A stretch of 44,404 nt of DNA, from the NCBI GenBank assembly GCA_020052235.1, contig JAGVPM010000171.1, positions 1 through 44,404 of the forward strand, given 5' to 3'. The DNA is from Candidatus Goldiibacteriota bacterium (GTDB taxonomy: Bacteria; Oederibacteriota; JAAXVQ01). Within the stretch, counting starts at the first letter, position 1. Every line of letters begins with the position of its first letter. The notes under the pieces are model-generated. The model saw only the letters and a list, made by a program, of their open reading frames with translations, had not been told where the DNA came from and did no database searches. A program made the translations under genes and the position numbers. Below, piece by piece: positions 1 through 7,236 of the stretch.

Positions 1-144
1 CGCTTCGCCTCCTTTGGCTTTGTTGATCACATAGGGCCATACCCCGGCCACACTATCAAGGCAATAAGAGAGGAATTTTTCAGATTTATTCGGTGGAATG
101 GCAGGCAAAATTTCGGGCCTTCAAACTGGGTAAACTTGGCATAA
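1..144 (+). CDS. C-terminal fragment of an unidentified protein, cut by the window edge
   Basis: Frame 1 is open from the first base to a TAA at 142-144, giving 47 residues with a protein-like composition (includes DHIGPYPGHTIKAIREEFF and ends in NWVNLA). The family is not recognised. The stop codon runs directly into a perfect 11-bp hairpin (141-174) that looks like a terminator on the same strand, which supports a real gene end here. The alternative is a chance open frame, since 47 codons is short. Confidence 0.4.
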   Translation, partial: RFASFGFVDHIGPYPGHTIKAIREEFFRFIRWNGRQNFGPSNWVNLA

Positions 145-174
145 ACCTCTCTGTTTCAACGCCGAGAGGTTTAT
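141..174 (+). terminator. hairpin after the partial left-edge gene
   Basis: Perfect 11-bp stem ATAAACCTCTC (141-151) with GAGAGGTTTAT (164-174), 12-nt loop, followed by a short T-rich tract. It starts at the TAA of the partial gene. Likely intrinsic terminator on the plus strand, though the T-tract is weak. Confidence 0.45.
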
Positions 175-198
175 TTGCATGGAAAAATATTTTCCGGA

Positions 199-268
199 AT
201 TTGGGTTAAGTCCCATTTTCAACAATGGTAAAATTTTAAAAAACAACCAAATGGGACTTAACCCAAAT
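199..268. repeat. inverted repeat with perfect 20-bp arms
   Basis: Arms at 199-218 and 249-268 are exact reverse complements, separated by an AT-rich 30-nt loop. The arms contain the 13-mer GACTTAACCCAAA (255-267, inverted at 200-212), which recurs at 451-463. The whole stretch 145-488 has no credible gene; it holds this repeat, another inverted repeat at 387-442 and the hairpin at 456-484. Confidence 0.75.
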
Positions 269-386
269 CACTTAACCTATTGCGATTTTAGAGAATCCGA
301 GAGAATTTCGGCTGGATTTTTGGGTTTTAGCTGCGAAGAGAATTTAGCTGATAGAAACCTGAGGAAAAATAGTTTTTAGCCAAAAA

Positions 387-442
387 CAGAAATAGCTTTG
401 GAATTCAAAGCGAAAACGCCGTTTTGTCCAAAGCTATTTCTG
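387..442. repeat. inverted repeat with perfect 16-bp arms
   Basis: CAGAAATAGCTTTGGA at 387-402 is mirrored exactly at 427-442 around a 24-nt centre that itself contains AAAACG/CGTTTT. It belongs to the noncoding hairpin cluster between the left-edge gene and tRNA-Gln. Confidence 0.7.
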
Positions 443-455
443 CTTTTTTCGACTT

Positions 456-484
456 AACCCAAACTTGGAAAGTTCGGGTTTTTT
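456..484 (+). terminator. rho-independent terminator facing right
   Basis: AACCCAAACTT (456-466) pairs with AAGTTCGGGTT (470-480, including one wobble pair) around a 3-nt loop, followed by a T-run to 484. The T-run is on the plus strand, so it would stop rightward transcription just before the convergent tRNA-Gln gene. On the minus strand the same hairpin could end the tRNA transcript but lacks a T-run. Confidence 0.5.
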
Positions 485-488
485 AAAC

Positions 489-564
489 TGGCTGCCGACC
501 CTGGAATCGAACCAGGAACACCCTGCTCCAGAGGCAGGTGCTCTGCCAATTGAGCTAGTCGGCA
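489..564 (-). tRNA. tRNA-Gln (anticodon CUG)
   Basis: The full cloverleaf is readable: 7-bp acceptor TGCCGAC/GTCGGCA, D-stem GCTC/GAGC with a GG-containing loop, anticodon stem CCTGC/GCAGG with loop CTCTGGA, 5-nt variable loop, T-stem CCTGG/CCAGG with TTCGATT. The 3' CCA is encoded. The weak U1-A72 pair and G73 are typical of bacterial tRNA-Gln. Its first ten nucleotides are also the last ten of gltX, including the gltX TAG stop. No promoter of its own was seen, so it is probably co-transcribed with gltX. Confidence 0.95.
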
Positions 565-2033
565 ATATTTATTCCCACGCTCGCCAAACCTGCGGCCAAG
601 CGCTTGATGGCGCGTTCTTTTCCAAGCAATTCCAATACTTCAAAAATCCCCGGCGAATTGGCCCGGCCCGTTACCGCGGCGCGCAGGGGATGAACCAAAT
701 CGCCGAATTTCACCTGTGTTTCGGCAATAAAAGCCTTCATCATTTCCTCAAGTCCCGCATGGGTGAAGGATTCTAGCATGCTCATCTTTTGGTGTAAAGC
801 CTTAAATAATTCCGCGCGCTCTTTAGCCAAGGCCAGCTTTTCCCCGGCCGCGTCGTCCAATTCCACGGTTTCCCCGAAAAAATATTGCACGTGCCGGGGC
901 AATTCATTGAATACCTTCACATGTTCCTTGACCAACAACGCCACCCGGCCGGCCCAGGCGCGCTGTTCTTCGCTTAAAGGTTCATGCAACAATCCCGCTT
1001 GGATGATAAACGGCACGGCGCGGGCAACATACTCTTCCGCGGGCAATTGGCGGATGTACACGCCGTTCATCCACTGCAATTTGGCAGGGTCGAATACTGC
1101 CGGATTTTTACTTACTTTTTTAAGCGAAAATTTTTCTATCAATTGCGCAGGCGTGAACAAGGTGGTTTTATCATCAAACGCCCAACCCAACAACGCCAAA
1201 TAATTTACCATGGTGTGCGGCAAAAAACCCTCGTCGGCATATGCACCTACGGATGTGGCGCCGTGCCGTTTGGAAAGCCGGGTTTTGTCTGATCCTAAAA
1301 TCATGGGCACATGCGCAAAGGCCGGCAAGGCTTCGCCCAGCGCCTGATACAAAATAATTTGCCGCGGGGTATTGGAAATATGGTCGTCGCCGCGGATGAT
1401 GTGCGTAATTTTCATGGCCGCGTCATCCACCACGGCTGCAAAATTATAGGTGGGCAAACCATTCGTCCGCGACAAAACATAATCGTCAAGCACTGAATTT
1501 TCAAATACCATTTTTCCGCGGATTTTATCATCAATAATCGTGCTGCCTGCATCCGGTATTTTCAAACGCACCACATACGGCTCACCGGCTTGCACCCGCG
1601 CTTTGGCCTCGGCCGGGTTTAAACGGCGGCAGGTCCCGTCATATTTGGGCTGCTGGCCCGTGGCCATGGCAAGTTCGCGTTTTTTTTCCAGGGTATCCGC
1701 GGAGCAGAAGCAATAATACGCCGACCCGCGTTCGAGCAAAAACTCGAGCTTTTCCCGGTATAAATCCAAGCGTTGGGTTTGAAAATACGGCCCAAAGGGT
1801 CCGCCTATTTCCGGACCTTCATCCCATGTCATGCCCAACCATTTTAAATCGTGCAAAATCATCTGCACGGACTCGTCCGTGGAACGCTCCGCATCCGTAT
1901 CTTCAATGCGCAGCACAAACACGCCGTTTTGGCGGCGGGCATATAGGTAATTAAACAGCGCCGTGCGCGCGCCGCCGATGTGCAAGTGCCCGGTGGGCGA
2001 GGGCGCGAAACGTACGCGAATTTGTTCCGTCAT
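555..2033 (-). CDS. gltX: glutamyl-tRNA synthetase
   Basis: Class I aminoacyl-tRNA synthetase that attaches glutamate to tRNA-Glu; in bacteria lacking GlnRS it also misacylates tRNA-Gln for GatCAB. Visible motifs are the HIGH-box HLHIGG near residues 16-21 after RFAPSPTG, a Cys-x-Cys...Cys segment in the zinc-site region (CFCSAD, later DGTCR), and the KMSKS variant RLSKRHG. Length 492 aa is normal. The frame is open upstream to a GTG, but ATG 2033 is chosen because the family begins just before RFAPSPTG, a GGTGG lies 8-9 nt upstream, and the longer version would start inside the bactofilin terminator. The stop codon lies inside tRNA-Gln. Whether this enzyme is discriminating cannot be judged from sequence alone. 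Confidence 0.97.
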   Translation of the reverse strand: MTEQIRVRFAPSPTGHLHIGGARTALFNYLYARRQNGVFVLRIEDTDAERSTDESVQMILHDLKWLGMTWDEGPEIGGPFGPYFQTQRLDLYREKLEFLLERGSAYYCFCSADTLEKKRELAMATGQQPKYDGTCRRLNPAEAKARVQAGEPYVVRLKIPDAGSTIIDDKIRGKMVFENSVLDDYVLSRTNGLPTYNFAAVVDDAAMKITHIIRGDDHISNTPRQIILYQALGEALPAFAHVPMILGSDKTRLSKRHGATSVGAYADEGFLPHTMVNYLALLGWAFDDKTTLFTPAQLIEKFSLKKVSKNPAVFDPAKLQWMNGVYIRQLPAEEYVARAVPFIIQAGLLHEPLSEEQRAWAGRVALLVKEHVKVFNELPRHVQYFFGETVELDDAAGEKLALAKERAELFKALHQKMSMLESFTHAGLEEMMKAFIAETQVKFGDLVHPLRAAVTGRANSPGIFEVLELLGKERAIKRLAAGLASVGINIAD

Positions 2034-2060
2034 GTGAAAACCACCCATTTTTATTTCGGT

Positions 2061-2101
2061 AATAAAAAACCCTCCTGCCGCATATAGCTGCACGCAGGAG
2101 G
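2061..2101 (-). terminator. intrinsic terminator after bactofilin, in the gltX leader
   Basis: Stem CCTCCTGC/GCAGGAGG (2071-2078 with 2094-2101) with partly paired loop, followed on the minus strand by GTTTTTTATT. It ends the M23-bactofilin transcript. The gltX start is only 28 nt beyond the T-run, with no obvious promoter between. Confidence 0.85.
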
Positions 2102-2126
2102 GAAAACAAAATCACCTTGAGTTCCG

Positions 2127-2510
2127 CTATCTTTTGATCCTGCTGGGATCCAACTTAAATTCGGCTTCAATCTTATCCAACCCCATATCGCAATTACCCT
2201 TGAACACCACGCCTTCGGCAATCACCAAGCGCGGCGCCCTTATATCGCCCTGCAACTGGCCGGTGGGCGTTATTTCCAGGCGTTTAATGCAGCTTATGTT
2301 GCCCGTGACTTTACCCGAGAGTATGACGCTTTTGGCGCTGATATTTCCTTTGACGACACCTTTGTCCCCAATGATGATGCCTTCTTCGCTGGTGACATTA
2401 CCTTCCACCCGTCCATCAATGCGGATAGTGCCTTTGGCGAACATTTGGCCTTTAAAATCCGACCCCACGCCTAAAACCGTGTCAACATTGCCGATTTTGT
2501 TTTCCGACAT
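2127..2510 (-). CDS. bactofilin
   Basis: A 127-residue bactofilin (DUF583): a right-handed beta-helix protein that polymerises without nucleotide and scaffolds peptidoglycan enzymes and polar structures. The periodic short Gly/Val/Ile-rich rungs (GRVEGNVTSEEGIIIGDKG, then repeated xGNIS and GDI turns) are characteristic, with short polar tails at each end. ATG 2510 is preceded by GGAG at a good distance. It lies 11 nt after an M23 peptidase gene, a recurrent bactofilin pairing (for example LmdC-BacA and the Csd proteins with CcmA). parB and parA lie just upstream. It probably positions the peptidase; the partnership is inferred from context. Confidence 0.93.
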   Translation of the reverse strand: MSENKIGNVDTVLGVGSDFKGQMFAKGTIRIDGRVEGNVTSEEGIIIGDKGVVKGNISAKSVILSGKVTGNISCIKRLEITPTGQLQGDIRAPRLVIAEGVVFKGNCDMGLDKIEAEFKLDPSRIKR

Positions 2511-2521
2511 AACTACTCCGA

Positions 2522-3427
2522 TTATTGCTTCAGATATTTTAGAGGATCCACGGGTACACCATGATTGCGAATTTCAAAATGCATATGCGGTGCCGTAGAA
2601 CGGCCGGTGGTCCCCAAAAAGGCAATCACTTGGCCGCGTTTAACGCGCTGCCCAATGTTCACCAAACTGCGCTGCAAATGGCCGTAGCGGGTTGAATACC
2701 CGTAGCCGTGATCAATGACGATTAATTTGCCATAGCTGCCCTGCCATCCCGAATAAATCACAATGCCGTCGGCCGGCGCCTTTACCGAGCTGCCTTCTTC
2801 ATTGGCAATATCCAACCCTTGGTGAAACGTCAACCCGTCCCAAAACGGAGGTTGACGCATGCCGAAGCGGGAGGTAATCCAGCCGCGAACCGGCCAACTG
2901 GTCGGCCGGGAAGCCAGCAGCGACCGTTGGGTGGCCACATATTTTTTCAATTCATTATACGTATCCACATTTTCCGTGGCGGATTTACGCAAATATCCCA
3001 AACTTTGATCAAACTCGTTTTCCGTGATGGCCGACCGGTTTTTCAAGGTCTGCATAAGCTGAACCTGATCCGCCATGGTAGGCCCGCCTTCGCCTGTGTA
3101 TTCCAGCAAGGCTTTGCGGGTTTTCATTTTCAACATGGCCTGCAATTCCTCTTCAATTTTTGCCACGCGTTGAAAGGCTTCATGCGACTTGGCCAATTCT
3201 TGAATGAAATAGGCGTTTTTCTCCGTTAGTTGAATATTGGCCCGTTTAACGGTTTCGTAATTCACCCGCTGGGTGAGAATAAAAGAGGATATGCCAATTG
3301 TCACCAGCCATAAAACGCCAATAATAACAAGCAACGGCAGGGAAAGTTGTGCACAAAACGTCTTCCCGGCGTTGTGCGGAATCATCATAAGTGTGACGTA
3401 ATTTTTCTTCTCTTTCGCTGGTGCCAT
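2522..3427 (-). CDS. membrane-anchored M23 peptidase (LytM/NlpD-like)
   Basis: Predicted peptidoglycan endopeptidase of 301 aa. It has a short cytoplasmic N-terminus, one membrane segment (LSLPLLVIIGVLWLVTIGI, about residues 29-47), a helical and probably coiled-coil region, then a C-terminal M23 domain. Zinc ligands are visible: HxxxD in FHQGLDIANEEG and HxH in APHMHFEIRNHG, with DHGYGYSTRYGHL between. ATG 3427 is chosen over an upstream TTG (3463) because it has AGAGG 6 nt before it. Both the zinc and general-base residues are present, so it looks active. Promoter at 3484-3512; bactofilin follows after 11 nt. Confidence 0.93.
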   Translation of the reverse strand: MAPAKEKKNYVTLMMIPHNAGKTFCAQLSLPLLVIIGVLWLVTIGISSFILTQRVNYETVKRANIQLTEKNAYFIQELAKSHEAFQRVAKIEEELQAMLKMKTRKALLEYTGEGGPTMADQVQLMQTLKNRSAITENEFDQSLGYLRKSATENVDTYNELKKYVATQRSLLASRPTSWPVRGWITSRFGMRQPPFWDGLTFHQGLDIANEEGSSVKAPADGIVIYSGWQGSYGKLIVIDHGYGYSTRYGHLQRSLVNIGQRVKRGQVIAFLGTTGRSTAPHMHFEIRNHGVPVDPLKYLKQ

Positions 3428-3483
3428 AATCGCCTCTACCTTAGTATCGTCCCAAACTGCCAAAAATCCATAGTCCTAGGATA

Positions 3484-3512
3484 ATAATATAATTATTTTA
3501 CAACTCGGTCAA
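3484..3512 (-). promoter_or_regulatory. sigma-70-type promoter for M23-bactofilin
   Basis: TTGACC (3507-3512) and TATTAT (3484-3489) separated by 17 nt on the minus strand, about 57 nt upstream of ATG 3427. Confidence 0.65.
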
Positions 3513-3536
3513 ATATTTTGTAAATTATTTTGGCCT

Positions 3537-4406
3537 CTACCCCATCAAAGACACAATACGATCCAAGTCCTCCAAGGAGTAATATTCTATCTCAATTTTG
3601 CCCTTTTGCAGGTTACGCGGAACCACTTTGACATGCGTGCCCAATTTCCTGCGCAATTCCTCTTCCAAATGCCGGGCATGCGGATCTTTAATTTCAGCCT
3701 TGGACCCTTTGGCTTTGGCTGGTCTTGCGGGTTTAATGCCCTGAGCCAAACGTTCGGCTTCACGGACAGATAAGCTGTCCCTGATAACTTTTTCCGCCAA
3801 CGATTGCATGGCGGATTCATCCTCCAAGGTCATAAGGGCCCGGGCATGTCCTTCGCTCAAGCGTCCGTCGCCTACCATGTCCAACACAGTTAAGGGCAAC
3901 TTTAAAAGCCTCAAGGTATTGGCCACGGACGACCGGTCCTTACCCACTTTGGCAGCCATTTCTTCCTGGGTAAGCTGAAATTGGAGCATTAACTGCTGAT
4001 ACGCGCGGGCTTCTTCCACGGGATTCAAATCCTCGCGCTGAATGTTTTCAATCAACGCCATTTCCATGCTGTCGCGGTCGCTGACTTCGCGGATAATGGC
4101 CGGAATTTGACCCAAGCCCGCCAGTTTGGAAGCCCGCAACCGGCGCTCGCCGGCCACCAGTTCATAGGTGCCGTCGGACTTGGGGCGGACAATGATCGGC
4201 TGCATGACGCCTTTTTCGCGAATGGAGGCCGCCAATTCTTCCAATTCCTGGGGTTGAAATTCACGCCGCGGTTGAAAGGGGTTGGGTCCAACCACATCAA
4301 TGGGCAATTCCTGGCGGTTGGAGGCGGCGGCAGCTTGAGGTTCATCAATATTTCCCTGGATGGGAATCAATGATTCCAACCCTCGTCCCAAAGCTTGTCT
4401 GCTCAT
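3537..4406 (-). CDS. parB: chromosome-partitioning protein ParB
   Basis: CTP-dependent DNA clamp that loads at parS and works with ParA in chromosome segregation. N-terminal ALGRGLESLIP box, CTP-binding motif GERR (86-89) and ENIQREDLNP (120-129), helix-turn-helix about 146-168 (LTQEEMAAKVGKDRSSVAN), C-terminal dimerisation segment. 289 aa. The frame opens earlier with a GTG at 4418, but ATG 4406 matches family N-termini. It follows parA after 63 nt that contain a perfect palindrome. A canonical parS was not found in the window. Confidence 0.96.
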   Translation of the reverse strand: MSRQALGRGLESLIPIQGNIDEPQAAAASNRQELPIDVVGPNPFQPRREFQPQELEELAASIREKGVMQPIIVRPKSDGTYELVAGERRLRASKLAGLGQIPAIIREVSDRDSMEMALIENIQREDLNPVEEARAYQQLMLQFQLTQEEMAAKVGKDRSSVANTLRLLKLPLTVLDMVGDGRLSEGHARALMTLEDESAMQSLAEKVIRDSLSVREAERLAQGIKPARPAKAKGSKAEIKDPHARHLEEELRRKLGTHVKVVPRNLQKGKIEIEYYSLEDLDRIVSLMG

Positions 4407-4445
4407 AACTGTTTGCACCCCTTTTGGCTACACGTAATATTAAAT

Positions 4446-4473
4446 GTAGAGACACAAAATTTTGTGTCTCTAC
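4446..4473. repeat. perfect 28-bp GTAG...CTAC palindrome over the parA stop
   Basis: GTAGAGACACAAAA and its exact reverse complement meet at the centre. The parA TAG stop is 4470-4472, inside the right arm. It has the same length and the same GTAG/CTAC ends as the palindrome at 42173-42200. Confidence 0.85.
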
Positions 4474-5315
4474 GAGATGGTTGAATATCCTTCCGCAGGC
4501 CCGGAGGCCGGATTAACCGAACCCGGGGCGGTCGCCGCGGCTGCACTGACCGGTTCATTTCTCTGGATCATTTCCTCGGCCAGCTTGCGATACGCCACAG
4601 CCCCGGCAGAGCGATCGTCGTATTCATTGATCGGTTTGCCGAAACTTGGGGCCTCGGATAATTTGATGTTGCGCGGAATAATGGTGTTGTACACTTTATC
4701 TTGAAACCGTTTTTTAATTTCCTGCATGACCTGCACGGATAAATTAGTCCGCAAATCGCACATGGTCAGCAACACGCCTTCAATCCGCAAATTCGGATTC
4801 AACCCGCTTTTAACCAAAATGATCGTGCGCAGCAATTGCCCCACGCCGTCCAAGGCATAAAATTCGCATTGAATCGGAATAAACACGGTTTCGGCAGCCG
4901 TCAAGGTATTGATGGTCAGCAACCCCAGGGAAGGCGGGCAATCAATTAAAATGAAATCAAACTCATGCTTCATTACGCTCAAAGCCTGGCGTAATTTGGT
5001 CTCGCGGGCTATGGCGTTTACCAGTTCAATTTCCGCACCCGAAAGATGGATATTGGCCGGTGCAATAAAAAGGTTGGGGGTTTCCGTGGGCAAAACAATT
5101 TCGTTCATCGTCTTGCGGCCGATCAAAACATCATAAATACTGCATTCTAATTTTTCCTTGTTGAAGCCAAGCCCAACCGTGGTGTTTCCTTGGGGATCGA
5201 TATCAATCAAAAGGGTTTTTTTACCCAGCACAGCCAAGTTGGCGCCCAGGTTGATGGAGGTGGTGGTCTTACCCACGCCGCCTTTTTGATTTACAATGGC
5301 AATGACCTTACCCAT
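4470..5315 (-). CDS. parA: chromosome-partitioning ATPase ParA/Soj
   Basis: Walker-type ATPase that forms DNA-bound gradients driving ParB-parS movement. Deviant Walker A KGGVGKTTT starts at residue 11, after MGKVIAIVNQ; Walker A' and B regions are visible as LLIDIDPQGN and FILIDCPPSLG. 281 aa. ATG 5315 is preceded by GGGG at 6 nt; in-frame alternatives at 5321 (ATG) and 5327 (TTG) are less well spaced. The Ala/Pro-rich C-terminal tail ends inside a 28-bp palindrome, which suggests the palindrome inserted at or reshaped the gene end. parB follows. Confidence 0.97.
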   Translation of the reverse strand: MGKVIAIVNQKGGVGKTTTSINLGANLAVLGKKTLLIDIDPQGNTTVGLGFNKEKLECSIYDVLIGRKTMNEIVLPTETPNLFIAPANIHLSGAEIELVNAIARETKLRQALSVMKHEFDFILIDCPPSLGLLTINTLTAAETVFIPIQCEFYALDGVGQLLRTIILVKSGLNPNLRIEGVLLTMCDLRTNLSVQVMQEIKKRFQDKVYNTIIPRNIKLSEAPSFGKPINEYDDRSAGAVAYRKLAEEMIQRNEPVSAAAATAPGSVNPASGPAEGYSTIS

Positions 5316-5384
5316 ACACATCCCCAAAATCCCACATGATTAAATTACCTTGAAATTCCTTATGATTCTATTACGCAAGGGTCC

Positions 5385-5413
5385 ATTTAACACAATTGTT
5401 CAAGCCTTGTAAA
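5385..5413 (-). promoter_or_regulatory. possible parAB promoter
   Basis: TTTACA (5408-5413) and TTAAAT (5385-5390), spacer 17 nt, about 70 nt upstream of the parA start. The -10 is only a moderate match. Confidence 0.4.
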
Positions 5414-5556
5414 GGGAAAAACACACCCTAAAATTGTCGTCTGGTACCCCAAACTATTACAGGGTTAAAAAAATGCTTTCATTTCATTGCAACTTTCCCG
5501 CGTCAACCATTGTCTTAAGCTTTTAATGCATTTGCAGCTTCAAAAGGAGGATTTGT

Positions 5557-7104
5557 ATGTTTGCCCAAGTTTTCAGCAGTGCCCTGTGGGGAATTGCCGC
5601 CAAACGCATCCAGGTGGAGGTGGACATCAGTTTAGGCTTGCCCAACTTTTGTATTGTCGGGCTCCCAGATGCCGCGGTCAAAGAAAGCCGGGACCGGGTT
5701 ATGGCAGCTCTTAAAAACACGGAATTGGAGCTCCCGCCGCGCCGCATCACAGTCAATTTGGCCCCAGCACACCTGCGCAAGGAAGGACCGGCCTATGACT
5801 TACCCATGGCCCTGGGCTTGTTGGCCGCTACGGGTCAAATGGAACCCGCCCAACTGGCGGAATTTCTGGTTTTCGGTGAATTGTCCCTAGACGGCCGGGT
5901 TCGCCCTGTCCGTGGAACGCTTTCATTAGTAACCGCCGCGCTCAACTCCGGTTTGCGCAAAATACTCTTGCCTGCGGAAAACGCACCCGAAGCGGCCGTG
6001 ATCCGGTCATTGGAAATTATCCCCGTGGCCACGCTTTTGGATGCCGTGGAGTATTTTAACGGCAAACGGAAAATTGATCCGTATCGCGTGGATCCCACCC
6101 GCATGATTATTCCCGCGGAAACATCCGCATGCGATTTTTCGGAAGTGCGCGGCCAGGAGCAAGCCAAACGCGCCCTGGAAATAGCCGCCGCCGGAGGGCA
6201 CAACCTTCTGTCCATCGGCCCTCCGGGCAGCGGAAAAACCATGTTGGCGCGCCGGTTACCCACCATACTCCCCGAGCTAAGCCTGGAGGAAGCCCTGGAG
6301 ACCACCCGCATTTACAGTATTTGCGGACTATTGCCTAACGAAACAGCACTTATGAGTCACCGGCCTTTTCGTTCCCCCCATCACACGGTAAGCGATGTGG
6401 CCCTCATTGGCGGGGGTTCCTATCCCAAGCCCGGAGAAGTTTCGCTGGCACATCACGGAGTTTTATTTTTGGATGAACTGCCGGAATTTTCCAAAAACGC
6501 CCTGGAGGTTCTGCGCCAACCGCTGGAAGAAGGTCAGGTATGCATTGCGCGCGCAGCGGCCGCCGTGCGCTATCCTGCGCGCTTCATGCTCATGGCCGCC
6601 ATGAACCCCTGCCCGTGCGGTTACTACACGGACCCGACCAAGGAATGCATCTGTTCACAGGCCCAAATTCATCGTTACCTGACCCGCATTTCAGGTCCCT
6701 TGCTTGACCGCATGGATATTCAACTGGAAGTTCCGGCCGTGCAATACCATGAACTGACGCAAAGCACTGAACCGGAGCCGTCGTTGCAAGTACGGCAACG
6801 CGTCGGTGAAGCCCGCGCACGCCAAGCGCTCCGTTTCCAACATATACGCGGAGTCTATGTCAATGCGCACATGGGACCAAAACTAATCCGGGAATATTGC
6901 CGTTTGGATGCTGCGGGAAATGCTTTGCTGCGCGCGGCCATTGAACGCTTGGGCCTTTCAGCCCGGGCGTATCACCGCGTATTGAAAGTCGCGCGCACCA
7001 TTGCCGATCTGCAGGCGTCGGAAACCATCCTGCCGGAATTTGTCAGCGAAGCCATTCAATACCGCAGCCTGGACCGGCGCTATTGGAGAAAAACCCGGCC
7101 GTAA
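5557..7104 (+). CDS. comM: YifB/ComM-family Mg-chelatase-like AAA+ ATPase
   Basis: ComM is a hexameric helicase that aids branch migration during natural transformation; the family is wider than competent species. 515 aa in the usual order: N-terminal Lon-like fold (1-170), Walker A GPPGSGKT (221-228), Walker B GVLFLDELPEF (about 300), the Cys-rich CPCGYYTDPTKECIC segment typical of the family, and a C-terminal lid (RAYHRVLKVARTIADL). ATG 5557 has a strong AAGGAGG 6 nt upstream. It is divergent from parA across 240 nt and convergent with the histidine kinase gene, with a palindromic repeat in between. Confidence 0.95.
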   Translation: MFAQVFSSALWGIAAKRIQVEVDISLGLPNFCIVGLPDAAVKESRDRVMAALKNTELELPPRRITVNLAPAHLRKEGPAYDLPMALGLLAATGQMEPAQLAEFLVFGELSLDGRVRPVRGTLSLVTAALNSGLRKILLPAENAPEAAVIRSLEIIPVATLLDAVEYFNGKRKIDPYRVDPTRMIIPAETSACDFSEVRGQEQAKRALEIAAAGGHNLLSIGPPGSGKTMLARRLPTILPELSLEEALETTRIYSICGLLPNETALMSHRPFRSPHHTVSDVALIGGGSYPKPGEVSLAHHGVLFLDELPEFSKNALEVLRQPLEEGQVCIARAAAAVRYPARFMLMAAMNPCPCGYYTDPTKECICSQAQIHRYLTRISGPLLDRMDIQLEVPAVQYHELTQSTEPEPSLQVRQRVGEARARQALRFQHIRGVYVNAHMGPKLIREYCRLDAAGNALLRAAIERLGLSARAYHRVLKVARTIADLQASETILPEFVSEAIQYRSLDRRYWRKTRP

Positions 7105-7106
7105 CA

Positions 7107-7230
7107 CTACAGCTGCGTTTTTAAGGCATACTGTCATTTCGAGGAGCGAAGCGACGAGAAATCTAAAAGAAACGCGTGAAAAAGATTTCTCGCTGCGCGC
7201 GAAATGACAATGATTTTCCAAAACGCAGCG
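7107..7230. repeat. dispersed palindromic element, copy A
   Basis: Imperfect inverted repeat about 120 bp long. The left half runs from CTACAGCTGCG through GTCATTTCGAGGAGCGAAG to GAGAAATCT; the right half mirrors it (AGATTTCTCGC...CGAAATGACAA...AACGCAGCG). Copy B lies at 10063-10186 in the same orientation. It fills the gap between the convergent comM and kinase genes and may act as a two-way terminator. Confidence 0.85.
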
Positions 7231-7236
7231 ATAGTA

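Noticed and set aside
179-379. 66-codon open frame in the left hairpin cluster
   Set aside because: It runs through both arms of a perfect inverted repeat and has no ribosome site.
3537-5556. parS site near parAB
   Set aside because: No close match to TGTTTCACGTGAAACA was found on reading the region.
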